DNA of 64,000 bases from Zhongshania antarctica (GTDB taxonomy: Bacteria > Pseudomonadota > Gammaproteobacteria > Pseudomonadales > Spongiibacteraceae), in assembly GCF_014202945.1 (NCBI RefSeq), contig NZ_JACHHW010000003.1:1-64000 (forward strand). Reading direction: 5' to 3'. Below the pieces are notes generated by a model that made no database searches, had not been told where the DNA came from, and was given only the letters and a program-made list of their open reading frames with translations. Shown piece after piece: positions 8,372-16,724 of the stretch (its first letter is position 1; each line of letters begins with the position of its first letter). Made by a program: the position numbers and the translations under genes.

Positions 8372-8382
8372 TTGCGGCGCAT
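8372..8382. promoter_or_regulatory. candidate LuxO-like upstream site (N3 class), EAL gene
   Basis: TTGC-GGC-GCAT, about 90 bp upstream of the promoter at 8471. A wider 13-mer TTTGCGGCGCATT is found again at 15150-15162, upstream of the porin operon. A weaker N5-type half repeat (TCGC-AAAAT-GGGA) lies at 8353-8365. Confidence 0.45.
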
Positions 8383-8470
8383 TTGTAATGTGGCTTTTCT
8401 TTAGCTCTTTGGTCACTAAAAATATTTCGTAAGTTATTGTTTCTTATGTAGTAAAGTATATTTTTTGTTG

Positions 8471-8486
8471 TGGCATCGACCTTGCA
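8471..8486 (+). promoter_or_regulatory. sigma54 promoter of the EAL gene
   Basis: TGGCATCGACCTTGCA: TGGCA and TTGCA with exact -24/-12 spacing. Predicted start near 8497, about 65 bases before ATG 8562. Confidence 0.75.
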
Positions 8487-8561
8487 TTCAATAAGCTATT
8501 AAACGCTATATGGTCTTACGCGATTTTGCGCAGACACTAATTGAATCAAGGGTAGGCCGTT

Positions 8562-9419
8562 ATGAGTATTGCAGACGAAAAAAAACAAGAACTCGATGTA
8601 CTGATACAGGGCAAACAGACTAATTATATGTATAAGCACACTGATATTAGCCATTACATGGGTGACATTATCTCGGAAGCCATAAGAGAGAAACATTTCT
8701 ATATGGTTTATCAGCCCCAGTTTGCACTCGGTAGTGGTAAGTTATTGGGTTTTGAAGCGTTAATTCGGTGTCAGTCACCCGATTTTGGTTTGGTGTCGCC
8801 TGCCGATTTCATCCCGTTTGCCGAGGAGAATGGCGAGATAGTAGAAATCGGTAAATGGATCTTTCGCCAGGCATTGCTAGACTTGAAAACTTTGCGTGAT
8901 AAAGGGCTCGATGATATTTATATGTCGGTTAATTTGTCGCCAGCGCAATTCGGAGCTGGCGATATTTTTGAGCAAGTAATGGTTTTATTGATGGAGTTCA
9001 ACCTACCACCGACGGCGTTAAAGCTAGAGCTGACTGAAACTGCGCTGATTCGCAATGCAGAGGTGGCTGCTCGCACATTTCGCGCATTTCAAAATGAAGG
9101 TGTGCAAATTTGGTTAGATGACTTTGGCACCGGCTTCGCCTCGTTGAATTTACTGCGCGAGTTTAAAATTGACGGTCTTAAAATTGACAAAAGTTTTATT
9201 GACGGTATTCATCGCAATGACGATGATTTTACCATTTGCAGTGCGATTATTGCCATGGCTCAGCGTTTGGGCTTGCACGTGGTTGCAGAGGGTATCGAGG
9301 ACGAAATGCAAGCACAAATTCTTGGTCAACTAGGCTGTGATGCCGCTCAAGGATTTCTATTAGCTCGCCCGCAAGCCATCGCGCAGTGTATTGAAAGTTG
9401 GGTGCCTAAAGCTTCATAA
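8562..9419 (+). CDS. EAL-domain cyclic-di-GMP phosphodiesterase
   Basis: 285 residues, with only a short N-terminal region (1-40) before one EAL domain, and no membrane segment or partner GGDEF. Catalytic signatures are intact: FEALIR (Glu65), NLSPAQF, ELTET, DDFGTGFASL and VAEGIE. It should hydrolyse c-di-GMP to pGpG in the cytoplasm. It lies between the pilus genes and the phosphorelay and has its own sigma54 promoter, suggesting that c-di-GMP is lowered in step with pilus expression (inferred). Confidence 0.92.
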   Translation: MSIADEKKQELDVLIQGKQTNYMYKHTDISHYMGDIISEAIREKHFYMVYQPQFALGSGKLLGFEALIRCQSPDFGLVSPADFIPFAEENGEIVEIGKWIFRQALLDLKTLRDKGLDDIYMSVNLSPAQFGAGDIFEQVMVLLMEFNLPPTALKLELTETALIRNAEVAARTFRAFQNEGVQIWLDDFGTGFASLNLLREFKIDGLKIDKSFIDGIHRNDDDFTICSAIIAMAQRLGLHVVAEGIEDEMQAQILGQLGCDAAQGFLLARPQAIAQCIESWVPKAS

Positions 9420-9481
9420 ACGCGCGACTGCAATAGTTTAAACGGGAATATATCTGCACAGTGGGTGTAGCAGTCTATTTA

Positions 9482-12211
9482 TTATGATTTTGCAATTTGA
9501 TCATGTATCGCTGAAATAGTTTGGCGTAATACATTAGGTATTTCTAAAAGGTAGCTTGCTACTTTTTCCTGATCTTGGAGGTCACAGGCGGTTTCAATTT
9601 TTTGGGCTAAATCTTGAAACGGCACTGCGCCACAGTATCCTGCGCTACTTTTGCAGCTATGGGCCATTTCACGTATTGGTTTTAGCTCGGGTAGATCCTT
9701 GATTTGCTCGATAAAGGCACTAAATTTTTCTAACTCTTGTACAAACATTCCCATAATGGCTGCCGCAGCTTCTGGTGATGTGTCGGCAATAAGGCGGTTG
9801 ACGATGGTTTCGTCGAGAAGTGGTTGGATACTTTGCGTGCTGAGGCGATCATTTTCCGCACTATGTTCAACAGAATGAAAATCTCCACGACTAAATTTAG
9901 CTACCATATCTAATAATTCCCTGCGATTAACGGGCTTGGGTAAAAACGCATTCATGCCGCTGGCAAGGCATCGCTCAATATCCGTGTCAAACGCATTGGC
10001 TGTCATTGCAATGATAGGGATAACGGACCAATGTTCATCACTTTTGCGAATTTCTTGGGTGGCGCTAATACCGTCAAGTTTCGGCATTCTAACATCCATC
10101 AAAACTAGGTCATATTGGGTTTTAGCTAATGCTGCAATCGCTTCTAATCCGTTGTTCGCTATGTCTATTTGGTAACCGGCGCGGCTGAGCATGGTCTTGG
10201 CGACAAGTTGGTTGGCCAGGTTGTCTTCGGCCAGTAAAATTCGTCGAGAGGTGCTGCTCCCAGTGGCTGTGCTATTGATCGGGTGCGCCTCAACTTTATG
10301 AGTGGGACTAGCGCCATCGCTCATCATATTGAGGCGCTGGATAAAGCTAGAGGCCTTTAAGGGGCGTTGTAATATATGTTGGAAGCCCTGTGACTTTGCA
10401 CCAATGATAATGTCGGGGGCATACGGCCGCGCGTAGAGTAGAATATTCCCCTTGTTAACGCCGACGGCGTCGCTTAACTCAGCAAGCGCGATATTAAATT
10501 GGCTGGCACTGGTGTCAACGATCACGAAATGGTCTTTGCTTTTATGTAGGTCGTTGGTGGCCTTGGTGCCGGATTCAATAAAGTCACACGGAATGCCCAG
10601 TTTTTGACATTGCTGGGCCATTGTCGATCTAAACGATTTATTATCAGACAGGACAGATATTGGTGTTTTACGTGTGAGTTGCGCCAGTCCATTGTCGCTA
10701 TTCGCCGTCGTTTTAAAGGGGATCAATACCGTGAAGGTGCTACCTGAACTCGCGTCACTTTTAAGATTGATTCGACCGCCGAGCAATTCAGCTAAATCGC
10801 GGCAGATCGCGAGGCCCAAGCCTGTGCCGCCGTATGATGCAGTGTCACTATTGTCTACCTGCGCAAACTCCTGAAATAAGCTGGCTTGGTTTTCCTCAGG
10901 AATCCCAATGCCAGTGTCGCTAATTTCAAATACGATATCGACGTGCTGGTGCTCTGGGTCTGTGTCGCCAACACTGACCTTAAGAACGACACCGCCAATC
11001 TCGGTAAATTTTACTGCGTTATCCATTAAATTCGTGAGGATGCGGCGGATATGACTCGCATCGGAAATAAGCTCTGCGGGTATCTGGGGGTCTATGCAGC
11101 AGCCGATATTAATTTCTTTGGCACCGGCGCGAATGCTAATGACTTCACTGACCTGCTCGCAGAGCTCAACTAAGTTGAACACACTGGGTGTGATCTTTTG
11201 TTGGCCGGCCTCAATTTTAGAGAAGTCCAGCACATCTTCGATAATCCCTAGCAGGCCGTGGCCTGCCTCGAGGGAGGTTTCTGCCAATGGCATTTGCTCG
11301 TCAGTAAGGCCAGAATCAAGGAGTAAATCCATACAGCCAATGACGGCGTTGAGCGGCGACCGAATTTCGTGACTCATATGAGCAAGAAAACGAGATTTGG
11401 CTTGGTTGCTCGCTTCCGCAATCTCCTTCGCTTTTTTAAGTGCTGCCTCATGGGCTTTGCTGCCGCTAATATCACGAATGGAAGCGGTAAAATACGTTGT
11501 GCCTTGATATTCCTCGGTTGGCACGACCGTGAGTTCGCAAGGAAATATTTCACCATTGCGGCGGATGGCTTCAATTTCGATACGGGTGTTGATGACTGGG
11601 CCACTTCGACTGACATGGAAACGGCCCATGCCCTCATTGTGCGCGGTGTGCATATTGGGCGGAATAACAATGTCGGCAACATGCTGGCCAATGGCTTCTT
11701 CCCGTGTATAGCCAAATAGCTGTTCTGCCGACGGACTAAACTCGTGGATGATACTGTTACCGTCTATGGTCACCAGCGCATCTAAATGTGAGGTATAGAG
11801 TGAGCGGGCTATTATCTCGAGTCGCTTTTGGCGTAGTTGTACACTGCTTAAAGCAAAGTGGTCGGCCAATACGTAGACAAGATAGGGCGTGGCCGAAATG
11901 TTGGTTCGTTGAATTTGTATCAAACAGCTGGTTTCGGTGTTTGGTAGGGTGGCGATGACAGACGACTGCAACAAGCCTGATCCAGGTCTCAGCTCTGTTT
12001 TAACGGTATCCATGAGCCCTGGGAAAATATCGTTGATTGCCTGCTGCGGTATAACGGAAGTAAGCGATGACTTCGGTGAGCAGTGAATACTTGAGATCAC
12101 TCCGCTCGGTTCAAGTGTCAGTGTTGCAAGTATTTCGACAATTGGCTGGGGGCTTGGTGTCGCAATTTGGCTCATTAGCGTATTCTCAGCGAATTGAAGT
12201 ACTGGGGGCAT
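9482..12211 (-). CDS. soluble hybrid histidine kinase (PAS-HisKA-HATPase-REC-REC-Hpt)
   Basis: 909 residues with no membrane segment. A poorly conserved N-terminal sensory region (1-130) is followed by PAS (about 136-250), HisKA (MSHEIRSPLNAV, His281), HATPase_c (NLMDNAVKF, GTGLGLAIC), a degenerate receiver (about 515-625, missing the usual Lys before Pro), a normal receiver (LLAEDN, Asp706) and an Hpt domain (AHSCKSSAGYC, His851). This is the BarA/LuxQ-type layout for a multi-step phosphorelay. It is transcribed away from the receiver-Hpt/luxO pair, the probable target. ATG 12211 is used; ATG 12175 (MSQIATP) is equally possible. Confidence 0.9.
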   Translation of the reverse strand: MPPVLQFAENTLMSQIATPSPQPIVEILATLTLEPSGVISSIHCSPKSSLTSVIPQQAINDIFPGLMDTVKTELRPGSGLLQSSVIATLPNTETSCLIQIQRTNISATPYLVYVLADHFALSSVQLRQKRLEIIARSLYTSHLDALVTIDGNSIIHEFSPSAEQLFGYTREEAIGQHVADIVIPPNMHTAHNEGMGRFHVSRSGPVINTRIEIEAIRRNGEIFPCELTVVPTEEYQGTTYFTASIRDISGSKAHEAALKKAKEIAEASNQAKSRFLAHMSHEIRSPLNAVIGCMDLLLDSGLTDEQMPLAETSLEAGHGLLGIIEDVLDFSKIEAGQQKITPSVFNLVELCEQVSEVISIRAGAKEINIGCCIDPQIPAELISDASHIRRILTNLMDNAVKFTEIGGVVLKVSVGDTDPEHQHVDIVFEISDTGIGIPEENQASLFQEFAQVDNSDTASYGGTGLGLAICRDLAELLGGRINLKSDASSGSTFTVLIPFKTTANSDNGLAQLTRKTPISVLSDNKSFRSTMAQQCQKLGIPCDFIESGTKATNDLHKSKDHFVIVDTSASQFNIALAELSDAVGVNKGNILLYARPYAPDIIIGAKSQGFQHILQRPLKASSFIQRLNMMSDGASPTHKVEAHPINSTATGSSTSRRILLAEDNLANQLVAKTMLSRAGYQIDIANNGLEAIAALAKTQYDLVLMDVRMPKLDGISATQEIRKSDEHWSVIPIIAMTANAFDTDIERCLASGMNAFLPKPVNRRELLDMVAKFSRGDFHSVEHSAENDRLSTQSIQPLLDETIVNRLIADTSPEAAAAIMGMFVQELEKFSAFIEQIKDLPELKPIREMAHSCKSSAGYCGAVPFQDLAQKIETACDLQDQEKVASYLLEIPNVLRQTISAIHDQIAKS

Positions 12212-12321
12212 CTCTTCTTGATGTTAGCAGAAACAGCCAAAGAATCGGTATTCACTTAAAATTTCAGCACCTTAGCGAGTGCGATGAGGTCTTAAGCGCA
12301 CTCTCAAAAGAATAATGAAAT

Positions 12322-12351
12322 ATGCAAAGCAACTTGGTATGCAAAATGCGA
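12322..12351. promoter_or_regulatory. two LuxO-like upstream sites, receiver-Hpt/luxO operon
   Basis: ATGC-AAA-GCAA (12322-12332) and ATGC-AAAAT-GCGA (12339-12351) lie 97-126 bp upstream of the sigma54 promoter at 12448. The first is inside a 12-mer identical to 537-548. They suggest that the LuxO-like protein regulates its own operon. Confidence 0.5.
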
Positions 12352-12447
12352 ATAAGCAGTCTACACTCTCTCATAGCATGTGGTTGAAGGGTGATGCGAT
12401 GAGTTTAAGTATCTGATTTATAATTGCTTCTTAATGTTTTTGCAGTC

Positions 12448-12463
12448 TGGTTAGGAAATTGCA
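12448..12463 (+). promoter_or_regulatory. sigma54 promoter of the receiver-Hpt/luxO operon
   Basis: TGGTTAGGAAATTGCA has an exact -24/-12 layout with a perfect TTGCA. Predicted start near 12474, 50 bases before ATG 12524. Confidence 0.65.
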
Positions 12464-12523
12464 TGTTATAAGTATATCAAGGGCTGAACGCCCTACGCCA
12501 TGCTATAGCCGAGAGTTGAGCTC

Positions 12524-13258
12524 ATGAGTACAACAATGTTACGAATTTTATTGGCTGATGATAGTTTACCTAGTCTGATGGCCACCCAAATAATGCTTGA
12601 AAAAATGGGCCACGAGGTGTTGGTTGCCACCGATGGCGAGCAGGCTTTAGCGCTTGCTCTGCGCGATCGTTTTGATCTGATATTACTCGATGAGTATATG
12701 CCGGGCTTGCCGGGATCGGCAGTAACTCAGCGCATTAGAAAATCGACGAATGAAAACAACGGGACGTGCATCATTGCCTTGAGTGGTGTACACAAAGAAG
12801 AGGAGTGTCAGCGCCTTTATGATTCTGGCATTGACGAGTTAATAATTAAGCCTGTCACCGCAGATCGCTTGCTGACAGCCGTGACTAAACATTTCCCGAT
12901 TTCGTCTACGTCTATTGATGCTAACGTCGTTTCTCAGCTCTACGCTGATTTAGGTGATGAAGTGGGGCAGCGCTTAATTGGAATGTTTGTTGAAGAGTTG
13001 GTACAGATGAGCGTGCGAATAAGCCAGGCATTGAAAAATGATGACACAGAGGAATATTTGGCCGTGGCGCATATACTGAAAAACTCAGCGGCTTTGTACG
13101 GAGCAAACGATTTGGCTACTTTTTCCCGCCAACTGAACGAAAACACCGAGCAGTTTGCAGGCAACTTATCGGCTGCAGCAAAAACGCTTTTAGAGCGAAT
13201 TAATGAGGCGCATCACGCGGCAAAAGAATATTTGTCGTCCGCCGAGAGGAAAGGCTAA
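12524..13258 (+). CDS. receiver-Hpt phosphotransfer protein
   Basis: 244 residues: a receiver domain (about 6-122, ADDS and Asp56, Lys109-Pro) followed by an Hpt domain (about 135-235, AHILKNSAAL, His183). It has no output domain, so it should pass phosphate on, as LuxU does for LuxO, with an added receiver as entry point. The stop and the ATG of the LuxO-like gene overlap in TAATG, indicating coupled translation and a shared pathway. Confidence 0.88.
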   Translation: MSTTMLRILLADDSLPSLMATQIMLEKMGHEVLVATDGEQALALALRDRFDLILLDEYMPGLPGSAVTQRIRKSTNENNGTCIIALSGVHKEEECQRLYDSGIDELIIKPVTADRLLTAVTKHFPISSTSIDANVVSQLYADLGDEVGQRLIGMFVEELVQMSVRISQALKNDDTEEYLAVAHILKNSAALYGANDLATFSRQLNENTEQFAGNLSAAAKTLLERINEAHHAAKEYLSSAERKG

Positions 13259-14712
13259 TGAATTCAGTGCCAAACAAGCAACTAGTGTATGTGGTAGAAG
13301 ATAGTCTCTCGAGCGGGGCCCTGTATTGCAGCTACCTGGAACAGGCGGGTTACAGTACCCAACATTTTACTAACGGCCATTCCGCGTTGCTAGGTGTTAA
13401 AGAGCAGATGCCTGATGTGGTTTTACAAGATGTGTGTTTGCCAGATATCAGTGGTTTAGAGGTGCTGAGCTTTATTAATCGGCAAGAAAATCCAGCGCCG
13501 GTGGTGATTATTACTGCTAATAGTTCAATTGATGTTGCCGTGGATGCGATGCGTTTAGGCGGCTTTGATTTTATCGAAAAGCCTTTTTCAAAGGATCGCC
13601 TATTAACCTCTATCGCAAGCGCAGTAGATCAGCATCAGGCTGATATTGCCACGGTGCCTACTGCTGTGCAGGGCACGCCGAGTACTAGCAAAATAATTAC
13701 TGGAGTTAGTGAATATTTTGTTGGTGACTCTCTGGCAATGTCGACCGTGTTTAGGCTGTTGGATAGCGCTGCAAAAAGTAAGGCGAGCGTATTTGTTACA
13801 GGCGAAAGCGGGACGGGTAAGGAAGTTTGTGCATTCTCATTACATAAGGCCAGTGCACGACACGATGGTCCGTTCATTGCCATTAACTGCGCGGCTATAC
13901 CAGCAGATCTCTTTGAGTCTGAAATTTTTGGTCATGAAAAAGGCGCTTTCAGCGGGGCAGTCAGTCAACGCAAGGGCGCGGCCGAAATGGCGGCCGGAGG
14001 AACCTTGTTCCTAGATGAACTTTGTGAAATGGATTTAAATTTGCAGGCTAAACTACTGCGTTTTTTACAAACAGGTACATTCAGCCGGGTAGGTGGTCAA
14101 ACCGTTTTGCACAGTGATATCCGGATTGTGTGCGCCACCAATAGGGACCCAGCCAGAGAGGTCGGTGAGGGTCGTTTTCGCGAAGATTTATACTATCGTC
14201 TCAACGTTATTCCAGTGCAGCTTCCGCCGCTGCGCGAACGCGGAGCTGATATTATGTTGCTGGCCGAACATTTTCTGGCTGAGAAAACCAAAGCAAATGA
14301 CAAACATTTTCGTGGCTTCACGCCCGAAGTGAAATCCATGATTATGCAGCACGATTGGCCGGGCAATATTCGTGAGCTGCAAAATGTCATTGAGAATGTG
14401 GTTGTTATCAATGACGGCGAACTGGTGAGTGTTGAAATGATGCCGTCGTTGGCGCCAGTCTTGTCGAAAGCGCCCGCTAAACCCGCCGCAGTGGTGCTGT
14501 CAAATAGTGTGCCTAGCTTTGGCTCGGTTTCGAGTCCGACTGGCGCCGGCATGCAGGGTATTCGCCCGCTCTGGATCGTGGAAAAAGAGGCCATTGAATA
14601 CGCAATAGAGCAATGTGGTGACAATATCCCCTTGGCCGCCGCGTGTTTGGGTGTGAGTGCGTCGACTATTTATCGTAAGAAAAAAAGCTGGGATAGTGGC
14701 GGCGAAGGCTGA
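13258..14712 (+). CDS. LuxO-like sigma54-dependent response regulator
   Basis: 484 residues. Receiver (about 8-125, Asp58), AAA+ sigma54-interaction domain (about 155-385: Walker A GESGTGKE 182-189, Walker B GGTLFLDEL 247-255, arginine-finger region FREDLYYRL), and a Fis-type HTH (about 440-480, NIPLAAACLGVSASTIYRK). Similarity to Vibrio LuxO runs through the whole chain, including SKASVFVTGESGTGKEVCA, DELCEMDLNLQAKLLRF and the C-terminal PLW..EK.AIE.AI block, so it is closer to LuxO than to NtrC. The sigma54-contact loop is GAFSGA (229-234), not GAFTGA. Five sigma54 promoters with LuxO-like sites lie nearby. Confidence 0.9.
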   Translation: MNSVPNKQLVYVVEDSLSSGALYCSYLEQAGYSTQHFTNGHSALLGVKEQMPDVVLQDVCLPDISGLEVLSFINRQENPAPVVIITANSSIDVAVDAMRLGGFDFIEKPFSKDRLLTSIASAVDQHQADIATVPTAVQGTPSTSKIITGVSEYFVGDSLAMSTVFRLLDSAAKSKASVFVTGESGTGKEVCAFSLHKASARHDGPFIAINCAAIPADLFESEIFGHEKGAFSGAVSQRKGAAEMAAGGTLFLDELCEMDLNLQAKLLRFLQTGTFSRVGGQTVLHSDIRIVCATNRDPAREVGEGRFREDLYYRLNVIPVQLPPLRERGADIMLLAEHFLAEKTKANDKHFRGFTPEVKSMIMQHDWPGNIRELQNVIENVVVINDGELVSVEMMPSLAPVLSKAPAKPAAVVLSNSVPSFGSVSSPTGAGMQGIRPLWIVEKEAIEYAIEQCGDNIPLAAACLGVSASTIYRKKKSWDSGGEG

Positions 14713-14774
14713 TACTTTGTGAAGAGCCTTTAGCGTTTAGTTGCTATGCTAAGTAGATTGAGAGGGAGAGATTT

Positions 14775-15041
14775 ATGGATCCGAAACAATTACATGAACA
14801 ATTGCAGCGCCTGCAAAGTGAAATTGATGGGCTGGCCGTCAATCAGGAAAATCGAGCAAAGCTCCACGCAATAGTTGACGACATCGACCGTGAGCTAGGT
14901 GTTGGCCCGCAGTTTGTTCTCGAAGACAGCAGCTTGCAAGATCGCTTGGAGGATCTGGTGTCTAATTTTGAAGTTGACCACCCGACGGTGGCGGGAATTT
15001 TAAAAGACATTATGGTTAAACTTGCCAGTATCGGGGTATAA
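14775..15041 (+). CDS. DUF4404 family protein
   Basis: 88 residues, acidic and helical, with the pattern of DUF4404 (MDPKQLHEQLQRLQSEI at the start, HPTVAGILKDIMVKLASIGV at the end). No function is established for the family. GGGAG at about 14761-14765 precedes the ATG. It lies 62 bases after the luxO-like gene in the same direction and may be cotranscribed. Confidence 0.75.
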   Translation: MDPKQLHEQLQRLQSEIDGLAVNQENRAKLHAIVDDIDRELGVGPQFVLEDSSLQDRLEDLVSNFEVDHPTVAGILKDIMVKLASIGV

Positions 15042-15150
15042 GTATCAATTAGAAAAATGGGTTTTATAAGCTTTGCAGCGGCAATGACGCTGTAGCGATG
15101 TGTATTTGCAGTGAATTAAGATCATCATGCTTCTTACTTTACATTTCATT

Positions 15151-15161
15151 TTGCGGCGCAT
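15151..15161. promoter_or_regulatory. candidate LuxO-like upstream site (N3 class), porin operon
   Basis: TTGC-GGC-GCAT inside TTTTGCGGCGCATTTT (15149-15164), sharing 13 bases with 8371-8383. It lies about 170 bp upstream of the sigma54 promoter, farther than at the other four operons. Confidence 0.42.
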
Positions 15162-15328
15162 TTTGAGAAAAGCATACTTTTAGTGATAGTGATGACTTCG
15201 GGCCGCGTCAGTGTTCGCCGCGGTAATTTATAATAATTATTTTAAATCGTGCTTAAGAACCTGCTATTGCAGGATTTTCAAAAATTTATCCTTTAATTAT
15301 TTTTCTGGCAGCGCTGAAATGCTGTCAC

Positions 15329-15344
15329 TGGCATTGTACTTGCT
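15329..15344 (+). promoter_or_regulatory. sigma54 promoter of the porin/PhnD/kinase operon
   Basis: TGGCATTGTACTTGCT matches TGGCAYRNNNNTTGCW at every position. Predicted start near 15355, about 82 bases before ATG 15437. Confidence 0.82.
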
Positions 15345-15436
15345 GAATGCATAGCACAATGCGAGTAGATGCCACTAGCGGAGTCCTTCTCGGCCTGCTC
15401 GCGATATTGATGAATACATACATATAGGATTTTTTT

Positions 15437-16723
15437 ATGAAGCCCTCCCATACTTTATTTGCTATGTCGTTAATGCTCAGTTCGGTTGCATTTGCAGGCT
15501 CGGAACTGGATTCTTTATTGGGTGTACTCAAAGCTAACGGCACGATTGATGAGGCCCAGTATCAGCGGCTAATAGCTGAGCAGGCGAGTTCTAAGTCTGA
15601 GTTGGCTGAGGCTAGCCTGCCGCGGTCAACGGCAGATGCCAGTAGTGGTTTGAAAATTGTGTCAGCGAATAAACAGTTTTCTGCCCAGCTTGGCGGCCGA
15701 GTAGAAGTTCATGGTGCGGTTTACAATGACGATGGCATCAATATGGGGGACGGCACGACCCTGCGTCGCGCCAGAATTTATGTAAAAGGTAAGCTATACG
15801 ATGATTGGCAGTATAAATTTGAGTACGACTTTGCTGCCAGCGACCTAAAAGGTGTCAAAGATGCTTACTTAAGCTATAGGCTTAAGGAGGGCACGGAGCT
15901 TATCGCGGGTAATTACCGAGTGCCATATTCACTTGAGGCCTTGGCCAGTTCGCATGCGAATACGTTTATGGAAAGATCACTGGGTTTTGCCTTTAAGCCA
16001 GGTTGGCACTTGGGGGCGGGTGCTAATTTGTCAGGTGCGAACTGGACTTGGAACACGGGTGTATTTGGTGACACAGCCGATCAGAATACAGCCGGTGAAG
16101 ATGGTGAGTGGATAGTGGGTAGCAGGCTTACGTGGCTGCCCTATCAGGCGAATTCATCGCTTGTACACTTGGGTATTGCGGGGCTCTATGGTGACCGTGG
16201 CGACCATTCGGATATGACGTATAAATCTGGCCCTGAAAGTAAAGTGACCAAGATCAATTTAGTTGATACTAAAAAAATAACGGGTGTAGATAGTTACTCT
16301 CAGACTGGGTTAGAGGCGGCATTGACCTTAAATCGCTTTAACCTGCAGGCGGAGTATATGGCGGCCACCTTGAGGCGCGGCGAGGGCGATCTAAACTTTG
16401 ATGGCTGGTATATACAATCTAGTTATTTTCTTACAGCAGATAGCCGGTCTTACAAAAAGGGACGTTATGCGCCGGTTAAACCGCGCAGTATATTGGGCCG
16501 CAACGGCATAGGCGCTTGGGAGTTGGCGGTGCGTTTAAGTGAGGTGGATCTAAGTGATGCGGATATTTTTGGCGGACAGCAGCAAGATTTAACCTTGGGA
16601 TTGAATGTGTACGCAACGCCACAAATTCGTTTTAGCGCTGAATATATCGAGGTTTTAGCGACATCAAATCCTAAGACAGCTGAACCAGAGTTATTCCAGT
16701 TGCGTGCAGAGTGGGTGCTGTAA
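15437..16723 (+). CDS. OprO/OprP-family outer-membrane porin
   Basis: 428 residues: a signal peptide (1-20, ending VAFA-GS), a short helical region typical of OprP (SELDSLLGVLKANGTIDEAQYQRL), then a beta-barrel with alternating strands (ARIYVKGKLYDDWQYKFEYD) and a C-terminal Leu after aromatic-rich strands. OprP-family porins favour phosphate or other anions; selectivity cannot be read here. First gene of an operon with a PhnD-like binding protein (1-base gap) and a sensor kinase, so its role may be ligand entry for sensing. Confidence 0.85.
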   Translation: MKPSHTLFAMSLMLSSVAFAGSELDSLLGVLKANGTIDEAQYQRLIAEQASSKSELAEASLPRSTADASSGLKIVSANKQFSAQLGGRVEVHGAVYNDDGINMGDGTTLRRARIYVKGKLYDDWQYKFEYDFAASDLKGVKDAYLSYRLKEGTELIAGNYRVPYSLEALASSHANTFMERSLGFAFKPGWHLGAGANLSGANWTWNTGVFGDTADQNTAGEDGEWIVGSRLTWLPYQANSSLVHLGIAGLYGDRGDHSDMTYKSGPESKVTKINLVDTKKITGVDSYSQTGLEAALTLNRFNLQAEYMAATLRRGEGDLNFDGWYIQSSYFLTADSRSYKKGRYAPVKPRSILGRNGIGAWELAVRLSEVDLSDADIFGGQQQDLTLGLNVYATPQIRFSAEYIEVLATSNPKTAEPELFQLRAEWVL

Positions 16724-16724
16724 A

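Larger units (their letters stand above)
12212..12523. other. divergent regulatory region, hybrid kinase / receiver-Hpt
   Basis: 312 bases without a gene. It contains two candidate LuxO-like sites and a sigma54 promoter facing right. I see no convincing promoter for the leftward kinase gene, though the shared sites could serve both directions. Confidence 0.6.
15042..15436. other. regulatory region upstream of the porin operon
   Basis: 395 bases without a gene. It has a LuxO-like site at 15151-15161, a short hairpin (CCTGC-TATT-GCAGG, near 15260) that could end the DUF4404 transcript, and a sigma54 promoter at 15329-15344. Confidence 0.6.

Noticed and set aside
8109-8432. 107-residue frame across the end of large pilin-like protein B
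   Set aside because: Out of frame with a well-conserved protein; the part after 8317 has no start or family.
12335-12350. A second sigma54-like element (TGGTATGCAAAATGCG)
   Set aside because: Spacing fits, but the -12 half is poor (ATGC) and it overlaps the LuxO-like site; the element at 12448 is better.
15250-15290. Qrr-like small RNA before the porin operon
   Set aside because: The hairpin near 15260 lies upstream of the sigma54 promoter, so no promoter-RNA-terminator order can be built.
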